From positions 1-64,000 of the forward strand of contig NZ_BPRE01000022.1 of NCBI RefSeq assembly GCF_022179765.1: 64,000 nt of DNA, given 5' to 3'. This document shows, piece after piece, positions 42,791-51,066 of this stretch. Source of the stretch: Methylorubrum suomiense (GTDB taxonomy: Bacteria > Pseudomonadota > Alphaproteobacteria > Rhizobiales > Beijerinckiaceae). The notes under the pieces were generated by a model. It was given only the letters and a program-made list of their open reading frames with translations, searched no databases and was not told where the DNA came from. Position 1 is the stretch's first letter; each line of letters starts with the position of its first letter. A program made the translations under genes and the position numbers.

Positions 42791-44163
42791 GCGGTCCCAA
42801 GGTCGTCAGGGTCGTGACCCGAGAGGAATTGGAAGCGACCTGCCAGCGCTGGCTTTTACTCGTAGGCGAGTCCGCCGCCGAACTGCTCCGCAACGCAACT
42901 CGCTTCGGACTGGCAAGCTCCGCCCTTGAGACGCAGCTAGCGACGCGACGGGCTAACCTCGAAGCATTGCTTCGCTCGGAACAATGGGTCGATCTCCAGA
43001 AGGAGGCAGCACGAGCGATCGAACATTTCCGCTTCGAAGGCGAACGCCTGAGAAGCGAAGCGATCGCCGCTGAAGCGGACCAACGCTCGAGGCGGCGGCG
43101 AACGCATGATGCGGCCCGTTCGATCGCGGCCTCGTTGGCAAAGGCCGGGCAACCGGTGCCGGAAGCCCTCACCGCTGCAATTGAGGGCGCAATGACGGCC
43201 ACAGGTTCTGACTTGGATGCCATGCAGCGTACCGTAGAGGCCAGCATCGCCACGCTGGTACAAGGCCAGCCGAAGAGGCAATCCTCCGGCCAGAGTGGCC
43301 TTGCAGCCCGGCTCAATGCCGGCGGTCCTATCCCGGCTTTCGCTCAATGGCTCGAGGAGAACGCGCGACCTGACCCCCAGGCGGAACGGCTCGACGGGTT
43401 GCTCTCGGAGTTGAGCACGTGTGCGACACTTGTCGACATCACCGATCTGACTGAGCGCGCAATCTCGATTTTCGCCGAGCCTTCGGCAGACCGACGTGCC
43501 CTCCTAACAGACTCGCTTGTTCTTGAGGCCGCCCGGCGCCTGCGAGACGAACGCGCTATTGAAGCTGCGACTGCTAAAGCGATGCAAGTCCGCGCTGAGT
43601 TGGCAGCACTGTCCTCCGAGAAGGGGCGTGCATGCAGCATTCAACTTGATGCTGCGATCACCGACAGGAATGTCTCGGAGATGCGGGCGCGCATCACTGA
43701 CGGGGAGACGCTGCTTGAGGAAGGGCGTCGGCAGGTCACTGCTGAAGCGCGGCGGCGGGCTGTGCTCGGGGGGCTGGCATCGCTCGGCTACGAAGTTCGG
43801 GAGGGAATGGAAGCGGCTTGGGCGAAGGAGGGTCGCATTGTCGTACGGCGCCCCGGCACTGACGATTACGGTGTCGAACTCGCGACTCCTGCCGATGCAT
43901 CGCGCATGCAGGCCCGGTTAGTCGGTTCAGACCAGCCGTCCAGTCCCCGAACTGCCATGCGCGACAAAGATCAGGAAACAATCTGGTGCGGGCAATTTGA
44001 CCAGCTTCGTTCGGTCCTGGCGGATCGTGGCGGCCATGTCGAGATTGAACGCGCCCTTCCCGCAGGCGAGCAAGCCGTCAAGACGATCAGTCTTCCAAGC
44101 GAATCGCCATCGGCCGAGGTCAAGATTACAAGACCGCAAACCCGCGTACTTCCCCGAAGTTGA
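42787..44163 (+). CDS. Helical/coiled-coil protein of the four-gene operon
   Basis: This 458-residue, Ala/Glu/Arg-rich protein has long predicted helices (LETQLATRRANLEALL; IEHFRFEGERLRSEAIAAEA; IEAATAKAMQVRAELAALSSE). It ends in a small alpha/beta-looking region (about 320-420: RRRAVLGGLASLGYEVREG ... RIVVRRPGTDDYGVELATP). No catalytic motif is present. Its ATG overlaps the giant protein's stop by 4 bases, so it belongs to the same system, perhaps as scaffold or sensor. No family recognised. Confidence 0.7.
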   Translation: MSGPKVVRVVTREELEATCQRWLLLVGESAAELLRNATRFGLASSALETQLATRRANLEALLRSEQWVDLQKEAARAIEHFRFEGERLRSEAIAAEADQRSRRRRTHDAARSIAASLAKAGQPVPEALTAAIEGAMTATGSDLDAMQRTVEASIATLVQGQPKRQSSGQSGLAARLNAGGPIPAFAQWLEENARPDPQAERLDGLLSELSTCATLVDITDLTERAISIFAEPSADRRALLTDSLVLEAARRLRDERAIEAATAKAMQVRAELAALSSEKGRACSIQLDAAITDRNVSEMRARITDGETLLEEGRRQVTAEARRRAVLGGLASLGYEVREGMEAAWAKEGRIVVRRPGTDDYGVELATPADASRMQARLVGSDQPSSPRTAMRDKDQETIWCGQFDQLRSVLADRGGHVEIERALPAGEQAVKTISLPSESPSAEVKITRPQTRVLPRS

Positions 44164-44268
44164 TGTGAATAGCATCGATTTTTAATTGCCCAAACCTTTC
44201 GTAAAACATGTCGCCTTATGATGTGAGAATATCATTTGTTCTGTTTTATATAGTCGATTAGACTGGTT
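44164..44268. other. AT-rich tail after operon
   Basis: AT-rich sequence between the operon's last stop and the MITE-like element. No terminator with a clear stem and T-run was identified. Confidence 0.3.
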
Positions 44269-44445
44269 AACAGGCTGCTGCAAAAGTCTGGCGAGGTAGA
44301 AAAATCATCTCCCAGGTCCTTAGTTTTTCCAGTCGAGGGAACCGCTCCGGCTGAAAATTGGACTATGTTTGGAGGCCCAAACCCACCGAACGCCGATATG
44401 AGGAGAACGTCTTTCTCCATCTCTGGACTTTTGCAGCAGCCTGTT
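44269..44445. mobile_element. MITE-like element with terminal inverted repeats
   Basis: This is a 177-bp element. Its left end (44269-44288, aacaggctgctgcaaaagtc) is the exact reverse complement of its right end (44426-44445). The similarity of the ends continues imperfectly inward for about 20 more bases. It carries no gene. The TIR style is like those of IS5-type elements, so it is probably a non-autonomous derivative moved in trans. It lies in AT-rich DNA between two operons. Confidence 0.7.
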
Positions 44446-44741
44446 GATTACGTATGATATTATTTTAGAAATTGAGGGATAGCACCTAAATTGCCGCCCG
44501 CATTTTGCATTACTACTCTACTAAAAGCCGGATCGTGGCCAACTCGTGCGCGAGTAGGGCATAGTGTAGCCATTGCAGGATCGTTGACCGTCGTTCAGGT
44601 TACCAAGGCTCAATCTGGGCAAAAGATCGATTTCGTCACGTCCATCACTGGACGGTGCGCTTCCGATCTGGAAGTAATGACGGAACTGAAAACAATCTCA
44701 ACGAGTACGGCATGTGGCGGCGGAAAGTCGGAGCGCGGGCG

Positions 44742-46175
44742 ATGACGGCCACGTCTTTTGACGCTGCGGACGGCCGTTCGCAGAGCCACCCCGAACGATC
44801 GATTGGCGAGGAGATCGCTTTCGTAGTTCTTCCCAAAAGGTCGGCAAGGCGCCTCCATGGCGCTCTCACGCCCGCGAGCTTTGCCGCACTGCTCCTGCTC
44901 CTCGGGCCAGCCTCGGCTTACGACGACAGTGACTGCGCCCGGCAAGAGACTGTTCCAGTCAGTGTCGATGAAGATTTCGGCAATTGGTCCGAGATGGACG
45001 CCGCACGAAAGCGGGCTCTCGATCGGACGAATCAACTCGCTATCAGCCAAGTCGTTGGCGTCGAGGTAAAGTCGTCCCGCGAGAACCGTGCGGAAATTGT
45101 GAACAGCGATGCCGAGCAGCGCTTTAAGCAGCTTGAGCAGACGAACCTCGCTGGCTTCGTTCGGGTGAAGATCCTGGAGGAAAACCGGAAGACCACGGAA
45201 GCGGGCGGCTCTCTCTCAATCAAGTCCGAGGTTACCGTTTGCGTACCGAAGTCCCAGACGGTCCGGAAGGAAGAGCAAGAGCGCGCTGCCCGGCAACAGC
45301 GGCCCGCTAAGCCCGTCGATCCCACGACCGTTGCTTGGTTCGATCCCGTCACTGGCCAGCCGCGAGTGTGGTACTGGCGGGAAGGCTCGAACTACGAATT
45401 TTTCGACAACTCCGGCTTCCATCCGCGGACCGGCGATAAGCTCCTCATCGTCGACCGGAAGGTCGTGACCGATTGGCGTCAAAGCGTCGAGCGGGGGAAA
45501 CGCGAAGCCGTCGAGCGGGTGCAACGAGAGGCCGCCCAGCGGGAGGCCGAGGCGCAGCGGCAGGCTAAGATAGCCCGGGCCGGGGAGCTGTGTGATCAGT
45601 CTGCTGCAGGGCCTTATGACCCCGATCGGCCCAAGACCACGCCCGGCGTGGCTTGGGAGGTTCTGCGAAGCGCGGGTGGGTCAGCGGTCGAGGCCTGCGA
45701 GATGGCTGTCCGGCAGTACCCGGAGGAGCGCCGCTACCGCTACCAACTGGCCCGGGCCTACCAAGCGTCGGAGCCCAGGAAAGCCTTGCCGCTGCTGCAG
45801 GTCCTGATGCGACAGAACTATCGCGCAGCCTACGACAATTATGGCTGGGCGCTTCTCGACACCCGGGTGGGGCGCAACGATCTGGCCGGCGCCCTTGCGA
45901 GCTTCCGGCAGGGGGCCAACTTGGGCGATCCGGATGCCATGGTCAGCTTGGCGACGATGATCTCGAAGGGTCGTGTCGAGGGGGCGGGGCAGGAGGAAGC
46001 CTATCGTCTCTTCAAACGGGCCGCAGGACTGGGTCATCGCGAGGCCTCGGAGGCAGTGGACCGCCTGATGGAGGGCCAAAGGCAGGCCGAGCAGCAGCGG
46101 CTTCAGAATGAGCAGGCGGCTCGCGCCTTCATGGGACTCGTAGGTGGTGCCCTCGGGGGCATCGGTCGACGCTGA
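44742..46175 (+). CDS. Exported protein with C-terminal Sel1/TPR-like repeats
   Basis: This protein of about 477 residues has a hydrophobic export segment (ALTPASFAALLLLLGPASAYD, about 42-62). A conserved-looking N-terminal domain follows (about 70-190). The middle is charged and coiled (ESV-ERGKREAVERVQREAAQRE near 250-275). Sel1-like repeats lie at about 330-450 (YDNYGWALLDTRVGRNDLAGA; LGDPDAMVSLATMISKG). The start is uncertain: ATG at 44742 gives a long pre-signal stretch, and 44655 is also open. It lies 15 bases ahead of the next gene, so the two exported proteins are an operon. Function unknown. Confidence 0.65.
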   Translation: MTATSFDAADGRSQSHPERSIGEEIAFVVLPKRSARRLHGALTPASFAALLLLLGPASAYDDSDCARQETVPVSVDEDFGNWSEMDAARKRALDRTNQLAISQVVGVEVKSSRENRAEIVNSDAEQRFKQLEQTNLAGFVRVKILEENRKTTEAGGSLSIKSEVTVCVPKSQTVRKEEQERAARQQRPAKPVDPTTVAWFDPVTGQPRVWYWREGSNYEFFDNSGFHPRTGDKLLIVDRKVVTDWRQSVERGKREAVERVQREAAQREAEAQRQAKIARAGELCDQSAAGPYDPDRPKTTPGVAWEVLRSAGGSAVEACEMAVRQYPEERRYRYQLARAYQASEPRKALPLLQVLMRQNYRAAYDNYGWALLDTRVGRNDLAGALASFRQGANLGDPDAMVSLATMISKGRVEGAGQEEAYRLFKRAAGLGHREASEAVDRLMEGQRQAEQQRLQNEQAARAFMGLVGGALGGIGRR

Positions 46176-46190
46176 GCAAGGAAGAGTGAG

Positions 46191-47570
46191 ATGAACGCGA
46201 AGCGTCTTGGTTCCTTCGGCGCGACCGCCGCGCTGTGCCTGGGTGTCAGTGCGGTGGCCCTGGCCCAAACGAGCGCGCCCGGCGGTGACGCCGAGGCGAC
46301 GGCGGCTCTTAATGGCGGAGCACACCCTTCGGCGAGCGCGCAACCTCCGTCGGTCGAACAATGCTGGGCCGACTGGAAGACGAAAGAGAAGCTTGAGGAC
46401 GGCAAAAACGAGAGGAAGAACGGATACTTCGTCTATGTCGCCCACAGCCAAGCCTCTTTGCGGGAGCCGGTGGGGTCACGGAATTGGCTCGCCGCCCGGG
46501 ATGTCGCTTTCACCTATGCTGAGCTCAGCGCCCGGAAGTCGCTGGCTGAGGCGATGCGCACGACGATACGGTCGAACCGGTCCTTGACCGCTAAGCTGTT
46601 GGGCGGGGACGACGCGCCGCCCTCCTTGCGGCCGGTCATTGATCAGCTCTCGATCGTCGACAAGTCCCTGGTGCTCACGGACAAGGCTCTCGACGCAGAG
46701 ATCAAGAAATTCGATCCCAAATGGTCAGGAGGGACAGAGGCCCAGAAACGAGAGGCGGTTACCACCGAGCAACTGCGGGTCAACCAGAGCATTGAACGCA
46801 GCGCCGAGATGTTCGCATCGGGCGCCTTCACCGTCATCCAGTGCGAGGGACCAAGCCAACAGGATGAAGGCCGGTACAATGTCCTGACTGGCCTGATCTG
46901 GACACCGAAGCTCGCTAGCGTCGCGGAAACCATCTGGAATCCCACGCTGACGATACAACGGGAGACGCCCCAGGCGCCCATCCGGCAACAATTCGAGGCG
47001 ATCAAAGCCGAAAACGCGGATTGGTTGGCCTACACGATGGGCGCGCGCGTCTTCACGGACGAGAACGGGGAGCGGGTCGTCGTCGGCTTCGGCGTGGCAC
47101 CCCAGTCCAGCCTGATGCCGGCCGATCGCAGCCGAGCGAACCTGGCAGCAGTCGCGGCTATCCAGCGGTTCGTCAGCGAGAGGGTGCTCGCGAACGAGAA
47201 ACGCAAGGACGACTACGAAAGGCGGGGAAAGAGCGACGGCTCGTCCCAAGGCTACAACCTCGATTCCTTCGACCAAGAGGTCAGAGCTCAGTCAGGCGAT
47301 CTTCAGTTGAGGGGAGCAACCGAGATCTTGTCGTGGCGTGGTGAACATCCCTGGTCGAAGGCGAAGATGCAGGTCGTGGCCGTGGCATGGAGCCAGCGCT
47401 GGGGGGCCGATGCCGATGCGGTCGGGCGCGCGATGGGAGCCGCCGAGCAACGCATGACGCAGCAGGGAGCCTTGCCGAAATCGCCGGGGGCGGCCGGGGA
47501 ATCAGCCGGGGGCGCACCTGCGGCAGCACCGGTGAAGGCAGGCGCAGGGGTCTCTACATCGGATTTCTGA
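46191..47570 (+). CDS. Exported protein of unknown function
   Basis: This 459-residue protein has a signal peptide (LGSFGATAALCLGVSAVALA, cleavage about residue 25). An Ala/Pro-rich linker and a large globular domain (about 55-420) follow, with ARDVAFTYAELSARKSLAEA and SERVLANEKRKDD. The Ala/Gly/Pro-rich C-terminal tail lacks structure. I do not recognise the family with certainty. It is second in the exported-protein operon (gaagagtg upstream of the ATG). Both products probably act together in the periplasm or envelope (inference). Confidence 0.65.
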   Translation: MNAKRLGSFGATAALCLGVSAVALAQTSAPGGDAEATAALNGGAHPSASAQPPSVEQCWADWKTKEKLEDGKNERKNGYFVYVAHSQASLREPVGSRNWLAARDVAFTYAELSARKSLAEAMRTTIRSNRSLTAKLLGGDDAPPSLRPVIDQLSIVDKSLVLTDKALDAEIKKFDPKWSGGTEAQKREAVTTEQLRVNQSIERSAEMFASGAFTVIQCEGPSQQDEGRYNVLTGLIWTPKLASVAETIWNPTLTIQRETPQAPIRQQFEAIKAENADWLAYTMGARVFTDENGERVVVGFGVAPQSSLMPADRSRANLAAVAAIQRFVSERVLANEKRKDDYERRGKSDGSSQGYNLDSFDQEVRAQSGDLQLRGATEILSWRGEHPWSKAKMQVVAVAWSQRWGADADAVGRAMGAAEQRMTQQGALPKSPGAAGESAGGAPAAAPVKAGAGVSTSDF

Positions 47571-47661
47571 GTCGCTGAGCTGATTGGCACACACATACAC
47601 TGGATGTCGCCGTAGGCCTGCTTTTTTGCGCGCGCGATACGATACGTTCCAGGCGAGCATC

Positions 47662-48786
47662 ATGCCCTTATACTTCAGGAAGTCGGTGAGTGCCGGGCCC
47701 TTCCGGTTCAACTTCTCCAAGGGGGGCGTCGGCGCCTCGGTCGGTATCAGAGGGTTGCGCATTGGAACGGGTCCTCGCGGCCACTACGTCCACGCCGGCC
47801 GCGGCGGCTTCTCCTATCGGGCAACGATCGGACGGCCGGGCGAACGGCGGACCGATGCGGCCGTTCCCATCCCAGTGCGGCCGCGCGATCCGACGGTCGT
47901 CTATTCGGATCCCGGCGTGACTATGGTCGAGGTGGAATCCGACGACGTCCTCGCGATGCGCGACGAGTCGTTCGGCGAACTCCTCGACGAGATCAACGCG
48001 AAGCGCAAGCAGGCCAGCATGGCTTCCCTGCTTGGCTGGTCCCTGGCCGCAACCGGCATCATCGCGGCGTTCGTTCTGGGCCCTCAGGGGCTTCTGGCGT
48101 CGCTGCTGGGCGTCGTCGGATGGGTGTTCGGTCGATGGCTCGATTCTTACCGCCGGACCTGCGTGCTGTTCTATGACCTCGAGCCCGACGTGATGCGGGC
48201 CTACGAGGAGGCGATCCGCGGCTTCGATGGCCTGATGGGCTGCTCCATGAAGTGGCACGTCGCCGCCGGGGGCGCCGTGCAGGATCTGACCACGTGGAAG
48301 CGGAATGCCGGCGCGTCCCACCTCGTCGATAAGAAGCCGACGACGCTCGAATTCAAGCTGCCCCCGACCGTCTCCAGCAACATCACCCCGCCCGCGCTCC
48401 ACGTCGGCAGGCAGATCATCTACTTCCTCCCCGACGTCGCGTTGATGGACGACGGCCGCAGCGTCGGTGCCATTCCGTATTCAAAGCTGAAGGTAGTCTG
48501 GCAAGATTCGAACTTCATTGAGGAAGGTCAGGTGCCGTCGGACGCACAGGTCATTAGCTATACCTGGAAGCACCCGAACAAGAGCGGTGGACCGGATCGG
48601 CGGTTCCGCGACAACCGCCAGATCCCGGTGTGCCGCTACGAGGCAATGCACCTCAGCAGCACCAGCGGCGTCAACGAACTGCTGGAGTTCTCCCGCCTTG
48701 GGATGTCGGCGCCCTTCGCACAGGCGCTGATGCGCCTACCTGTCAACGCGATCCCGGCAACGACGCTCGCCGTGGCCGCCCGCTGA
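47662..48786 (+). CDS. DUF4236 domain protein with membrane segment
   Basis: This 374-residue protein has an N-terminal DUF4236 motif (MPLYFRKSVSAGPFRFNFSK, then GVGASVGIRGLRIGTGPRG, residues 1-45). Two hydrophobic helices lie near 115-155 (ATGIIAAFVLGPQGLLASLL ... VVGWVFGRWL), followed by a soluble C-terminal domain of about 200 residues. DUF4236 often begins proteins in phage or plasmid defence and stress contexts, but its function is not established. The ATG at 47662 is chosen because it starts exactly at the domain. It is probably read with the two exported-protein genes. Confidence 0.75.
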   Translation: MPLYFRKSVSAGPFRFNFSKGGVGASVGIRGLRIGTGPRGHYVHAGRGGFSYRATIGRPGERRTDAAVPIPVRPRDPTVVYSDPGVTMVEVESDDVLAMRDESFGELLDEINAKRKQASMASLLGWSLAATGIIAAFVLGPQGLLASLLGVVGWVFGRWLDSYRRTCVLFYDLEPDVMRAYEEAIRGFDGLMGCSMKWHVAAGGAVQDLTTWKRNAGASHLVDKKPTTLEFKLPPTVSSNITPPALHVGRQIIYFLPDVALMDDGRSVGAIPYSKLKVVWQDSNFIEEGQVPSDAQVISYTWKHPNKSGGPDRRFRDNRQIPVCRYEAMHLSSTSGVNELLEFSRLGMSAPFAQALMRLPVNAIPATTLAVAAR

Positions 48787-48998
48787 CGGCGCAAACGCTG
48801 CCGATAGACGACGGACGGCGCATGGTCCTCGCAGAAGACGGCGCCCTAGTCGCGTCTCGCCTCGGCCGTTAGCATCGAGGCCCGTGCAAGGCCCCAATCC
48901 AAAGGTCCCTCGGTGCGCATGCGACGGAGCGTAGGGCGGCGAGCGGCTTGCCGTGCAGGGGAAAGGGCCATGTGGCTACTGGGCGCGAATAGCCGTTG
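48787..48998. other. Non-coding stretch before IS fragment
   Basis: No gene or repeat recognised. Confidence 0.3.
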
Positions 48999-49220
48999 CT
49001 AGATCCCGTGCTGAGACCACCTGTTGTAGCGGTTGTAGATCGTCGCGTGGGGGCCATAAGCCGAGGGAGTGTCCTCCCAGGAGCAGCCAACCTTTAGGAC
49101 GTGCAGGATACCGCTGATCACCCGCCTGTCGTCGACTCGAGACTTGCCCGGTTGGCCGTTGGGTAGGCGCGGCTTGATCCGCCCCCAGGCTTCATCGGAG
49201 AGCCAGAACAACCGTGTCAT
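48999..49220 (-). pseudogene. N-terminal fragment of an IS5-family transposase
   Basis: A 73-residue reading starts MTRLFWLSDEAWGRIKPRLP and contains DDRRVISGILHVLKVGC and YGPHATIYNRYNRW. This is the standard N-terminal part of IS5-group (IS427-like) transposases. The DDE catalytic core is absent because the reading stops after about 73 codons, so it is a truncated remnant. Other IS debris lies on the other side of the tRNA. Confidence 0.8.
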
Positions 49221-49766
49221 CGCTATCCTTTTGCGGTGGAAACTCCAAACTCAGGAAGAAAACACAAGCGGAAGCATATGGTTGTGTGAGTCTCCTACCT
49301 TGGCTAGCTGGCGAGCCGATCGCGGGTGCAGCCACGAGGGGAGGAACGGTTCAGGACGGCGGGGCGGCAACATGTAAAGGAACGTCGTGGTGTTGATCCC
49401 GGGGATTCTCGGGTCCGCCTTGTCGAAGAACGGCGAAGAAGTCTGAGGTTTGAGCGCAGGGGCCATGGCGCGCGGCCTCATGTCGCGAGCGGGTAGCCTC
49501 GATACGCTGTGACTCGCCGGCGACGATGCCGCTGTCGACGATCTGGGAGACGGGGTCGTCGCTACCCGTCTGTTGCCCGATGTCCAGATCGTGCCCGGCC
49601 TCTGGAAGATTGACGGCTACGACGTTGCCACCGCGACTCCTCGCGAGAAACTCGACCTGACCGGCTCGATTTGGACCTGGCTGATGGAGAGCTTGAGTCT
49701 GACCCGCACACCGCCCGCATCCGCGGATACATTGCCGGCGCTCGAGCGGCCCCTCCGCCACCCCTT
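49221..49766. other. Degenerate stretch at the right island end
   Basis: Only patchy short frames. From about 49690 it becomes similar to the region left of 16914 (gagcg-cccc-ccgcc blocks), extending the island-end repeat outward. No gene is supported. Confidence 0.35.
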
Positions 49767-49837
49767 GCGCACCCGACACGATTCGAGCGTGTGACCTTTG
49801 CCTGAGGAGGGCCACGCGTTCATCCCTTTGAGCGACC
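49767..49837 (-). repeat. Inverted tRNA-Arg-like sequence, copy 3
   Basis: The minus-strand reading has T-arm acacgctcgaatcgtgt, acceptor 3' strand cgggtgc and anticodon-loop-like ctcctca (CCT). The D-arm and acceptor pair imperfectly. It lies directly upstream of, and opposite to, the intact tRNA-Arg. With the tRNA copy it forms the right boundary unit of the island. Confidence 0.7.
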
Positions 49838-49838
49838 A

Positions 49839-49949
49839 GGATTTTCATTTCTCCCGCTCAGTGGCGTTGCGCGAGCCGCCCAGTTGGGCTACTCACGGAA
49901 CGGCTCAGCACCCGTAGCTCAGCTGGATAGAGCGTTGCCCTCCGAAGGC
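49839..49949 (+). repeat. tRNA-Arg(CCG) upstream region plus 5' half, copy 3 (intact site)
   Basis: This is the third gap-free 111-bp copy. Here it continues into a complete tRNA 3' half, so this is the functional gene, and the copies at 5021 and 16986 are the displaced ones. Confidence 0.85.
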
Positions 49950-49984
49950 AAAGGTCACACGTTCGAATCGTGTCGGGTGCGCCA
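49908..49984 (+). tRNA. tRNA-Arg (anticodon CCG)
   Basis: A full cloverleaf can be drawn: acceptor gcacccg/cgggtgc, D-stem gctc/gagc, anticodon stem ttgcc/ggcaa with loop ctccgaa (CCG), and T-arm acacg-ttcgaat-cgtgt, with discriminator G and encoded CCA. The gene is flanked by IS debris and the island end repeats, and appears to be the target for the islands to its left. Confidence 0.95.
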
Positions 49985-50062
49985 ATCATTTCATTGACTT
50001 AGCTGGTATCCAGCCATACCCCTGGGAAGTTTGCGGATGCGCTGCGGAAGCAGCGCGAGCCT

Positions 50063-50410
50063 TCACGCCAGAGTGCGGCCGAGCGACGCGTGGCGGTCGG
50101 CGGCTATACCAGCCTCGCCGCAAGCCTCATCACCATCAACCAGATCAGACGGTTCTGTTAGGCGCTCTAAGTCACGGATCTCGGTCGGTAGGCGGTTCCA
50201 GACTCGGCAGGGGCGGGATGGACGGTCGGCCCGCGCCTCGGGGCCGCCACCCTGGTCGGCGTCGTACCACCGGTAAAACGGCGCGCGGGTGATGCCGAGC
50301 TTCTCCAGGGTGGCGAGCACCAGGAGATGGGATGGCTCGACCAGCCGGATGATCTCCCGTTTCTTGTGAGCCGGATACCTCATGCCTCGTCGCACCCAAG
50401 CCCTGCTCAT
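50063..50410 (-). pseudogene. IS3-family transposase OrfB remnant
   Basis: The reading MSRAWVRRGMRYPAHKKREI, IRLVEPSHL and FYRWYDADQGGG then ADRPSRPCRVWNRLP matches the N-terminus of IS3-type OrfB. After about 75 residues the sequence goes out of register, and no DDE domain is present. It is a broken remnant with a 4-base overlap to OrfA. Confidence 0.75.
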
Positions 50411-50748
50411 GCTTGTTCGAGCAGGCGGTTTTCGAGAACGAGGTCGGCCACGACCTCCTTCAGCGCACCTGCCTCACGATGCGACTCCTTGACTTCGTTG
50501 GCGGTGACGGCTTGAGTCGTGGCACCGGAAGGCCGCCTCTTGCTGGTTTCCAGAAACTCCTTGGACCAGCCGTAGTCCATCGAGCTGCCAATGCCCTCGC
50601 GCCGGCACAGTTCGGCGATGCTGTCCTCACCGCGTAGGCTTTCCAGCAGGATGCGGATCTGCTCCTCGTCCGTGAATTGCCGACGCGTGGCTCGGCGGAT
50701 GTTCTTGATCACGGCTTCGACCCGCTTGCGTGCCGGAACGTCCCTCAA
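50407..50748 (-). CDS. IS3-family transposase OrfA (element inactive)
   Basis: This 113-residue protein is HTH-containing: RRQFTDEEQIRILLESLRGE and IAELCRREGIGSSM, then a C-terminal leucine-zipper-type segment (LKEVVADLVLENRLLEQ). It is the full length of a typical OrfA, but the downstream OrfB is truncated, so the insertion sequence cannot move by itself. It lies just downstream of tRNA-Arg, marking the hotspot. Confidence 0.8.
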   Translation of the reverse strand: MRDVPARKRVEAVIKNIRRATRRQFTDEEQIRILLESLRGEDSIAELCRREGIGSSMDYGWSKEFLETSKRRPSGATTQAVTANEVKESHREAGALKEVVADLVLENRLLEQA

Positions 50749-51029
50749 TCCACGACCTTCAGGTCGTTTACATTCACATCACCATCCTGGGTGGTGAAGC
50801 TCGGTGCCCGGCCGTTCGATTGAGAGACGCCGCTGATGCGGTGGTCGCCGCTGTCGTAAGTGGCCAGCTTGCCGTCGGTCTCGACGAGGAGCCGCTGCTG
50901 ATCGGGGAAGAACGCGTAGCGCATACCGTCCTGGCCACCGCTGGTCGAGGGTTGGCCGAGTTCCTGCGGCCACCAGGGCTTTGAGCCCTTCATCGGCTCC
51001 ATCGGCTTCATGGGTTTCATCGGTTCCAT
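50745..51029 (-). CDS. Small conserved hypothetical protein with Met/Pro/Lys repeat start
   Basis: This 94-residue protein begins MEPMKPMKPMEPMKGSKPWW, an E/K-P-M repeat. A short beta-rich domain follows (MRYAFFPDQQRLLVETDGKL; TYDSGDHRISGVSQ). Small proteins of this plan seem common in Methylobacterium-type genomes. No signal peptide or known fold. Its stop overlaps the IS3 OrfA start by 4 bases, which suggests that the IS landed beside it. Confidence 0.55.
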   Translation of the reverse strand: MEPMKPMKPMEPMKGSKPWWPQELGQPSTSGGQDGMRYAFFPDQQRLLVETDGKLATYDSGDHRISGVSQSNGRAPSFTTQDGDVNVNDLKVVD

Positions 51030-51066
51030 CGCGCTCGGTCCTCTGGCAGGATGCCTAAAGCCAACG

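Larger units (their letters stand above)
17097..49766. mobile_element. Large genomic island (about 32.7 kb) at tRNA-Arg
   Basis: Both ends carry the same compound repeat, an inverted tRNA-like copy followed by the direct tRNA copy: 16914-17096 on the left and 49767-49949 on the right. A tyrosine integrase lies inside at 29880, along with IS and restriction relics and several unrelated gene blocks. The integrase is central rather than next to an end, so the island is probably composite. Base composition falls visibly around 29-34 kb and 44.2-44.6 kb. Confidence 0.65.
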
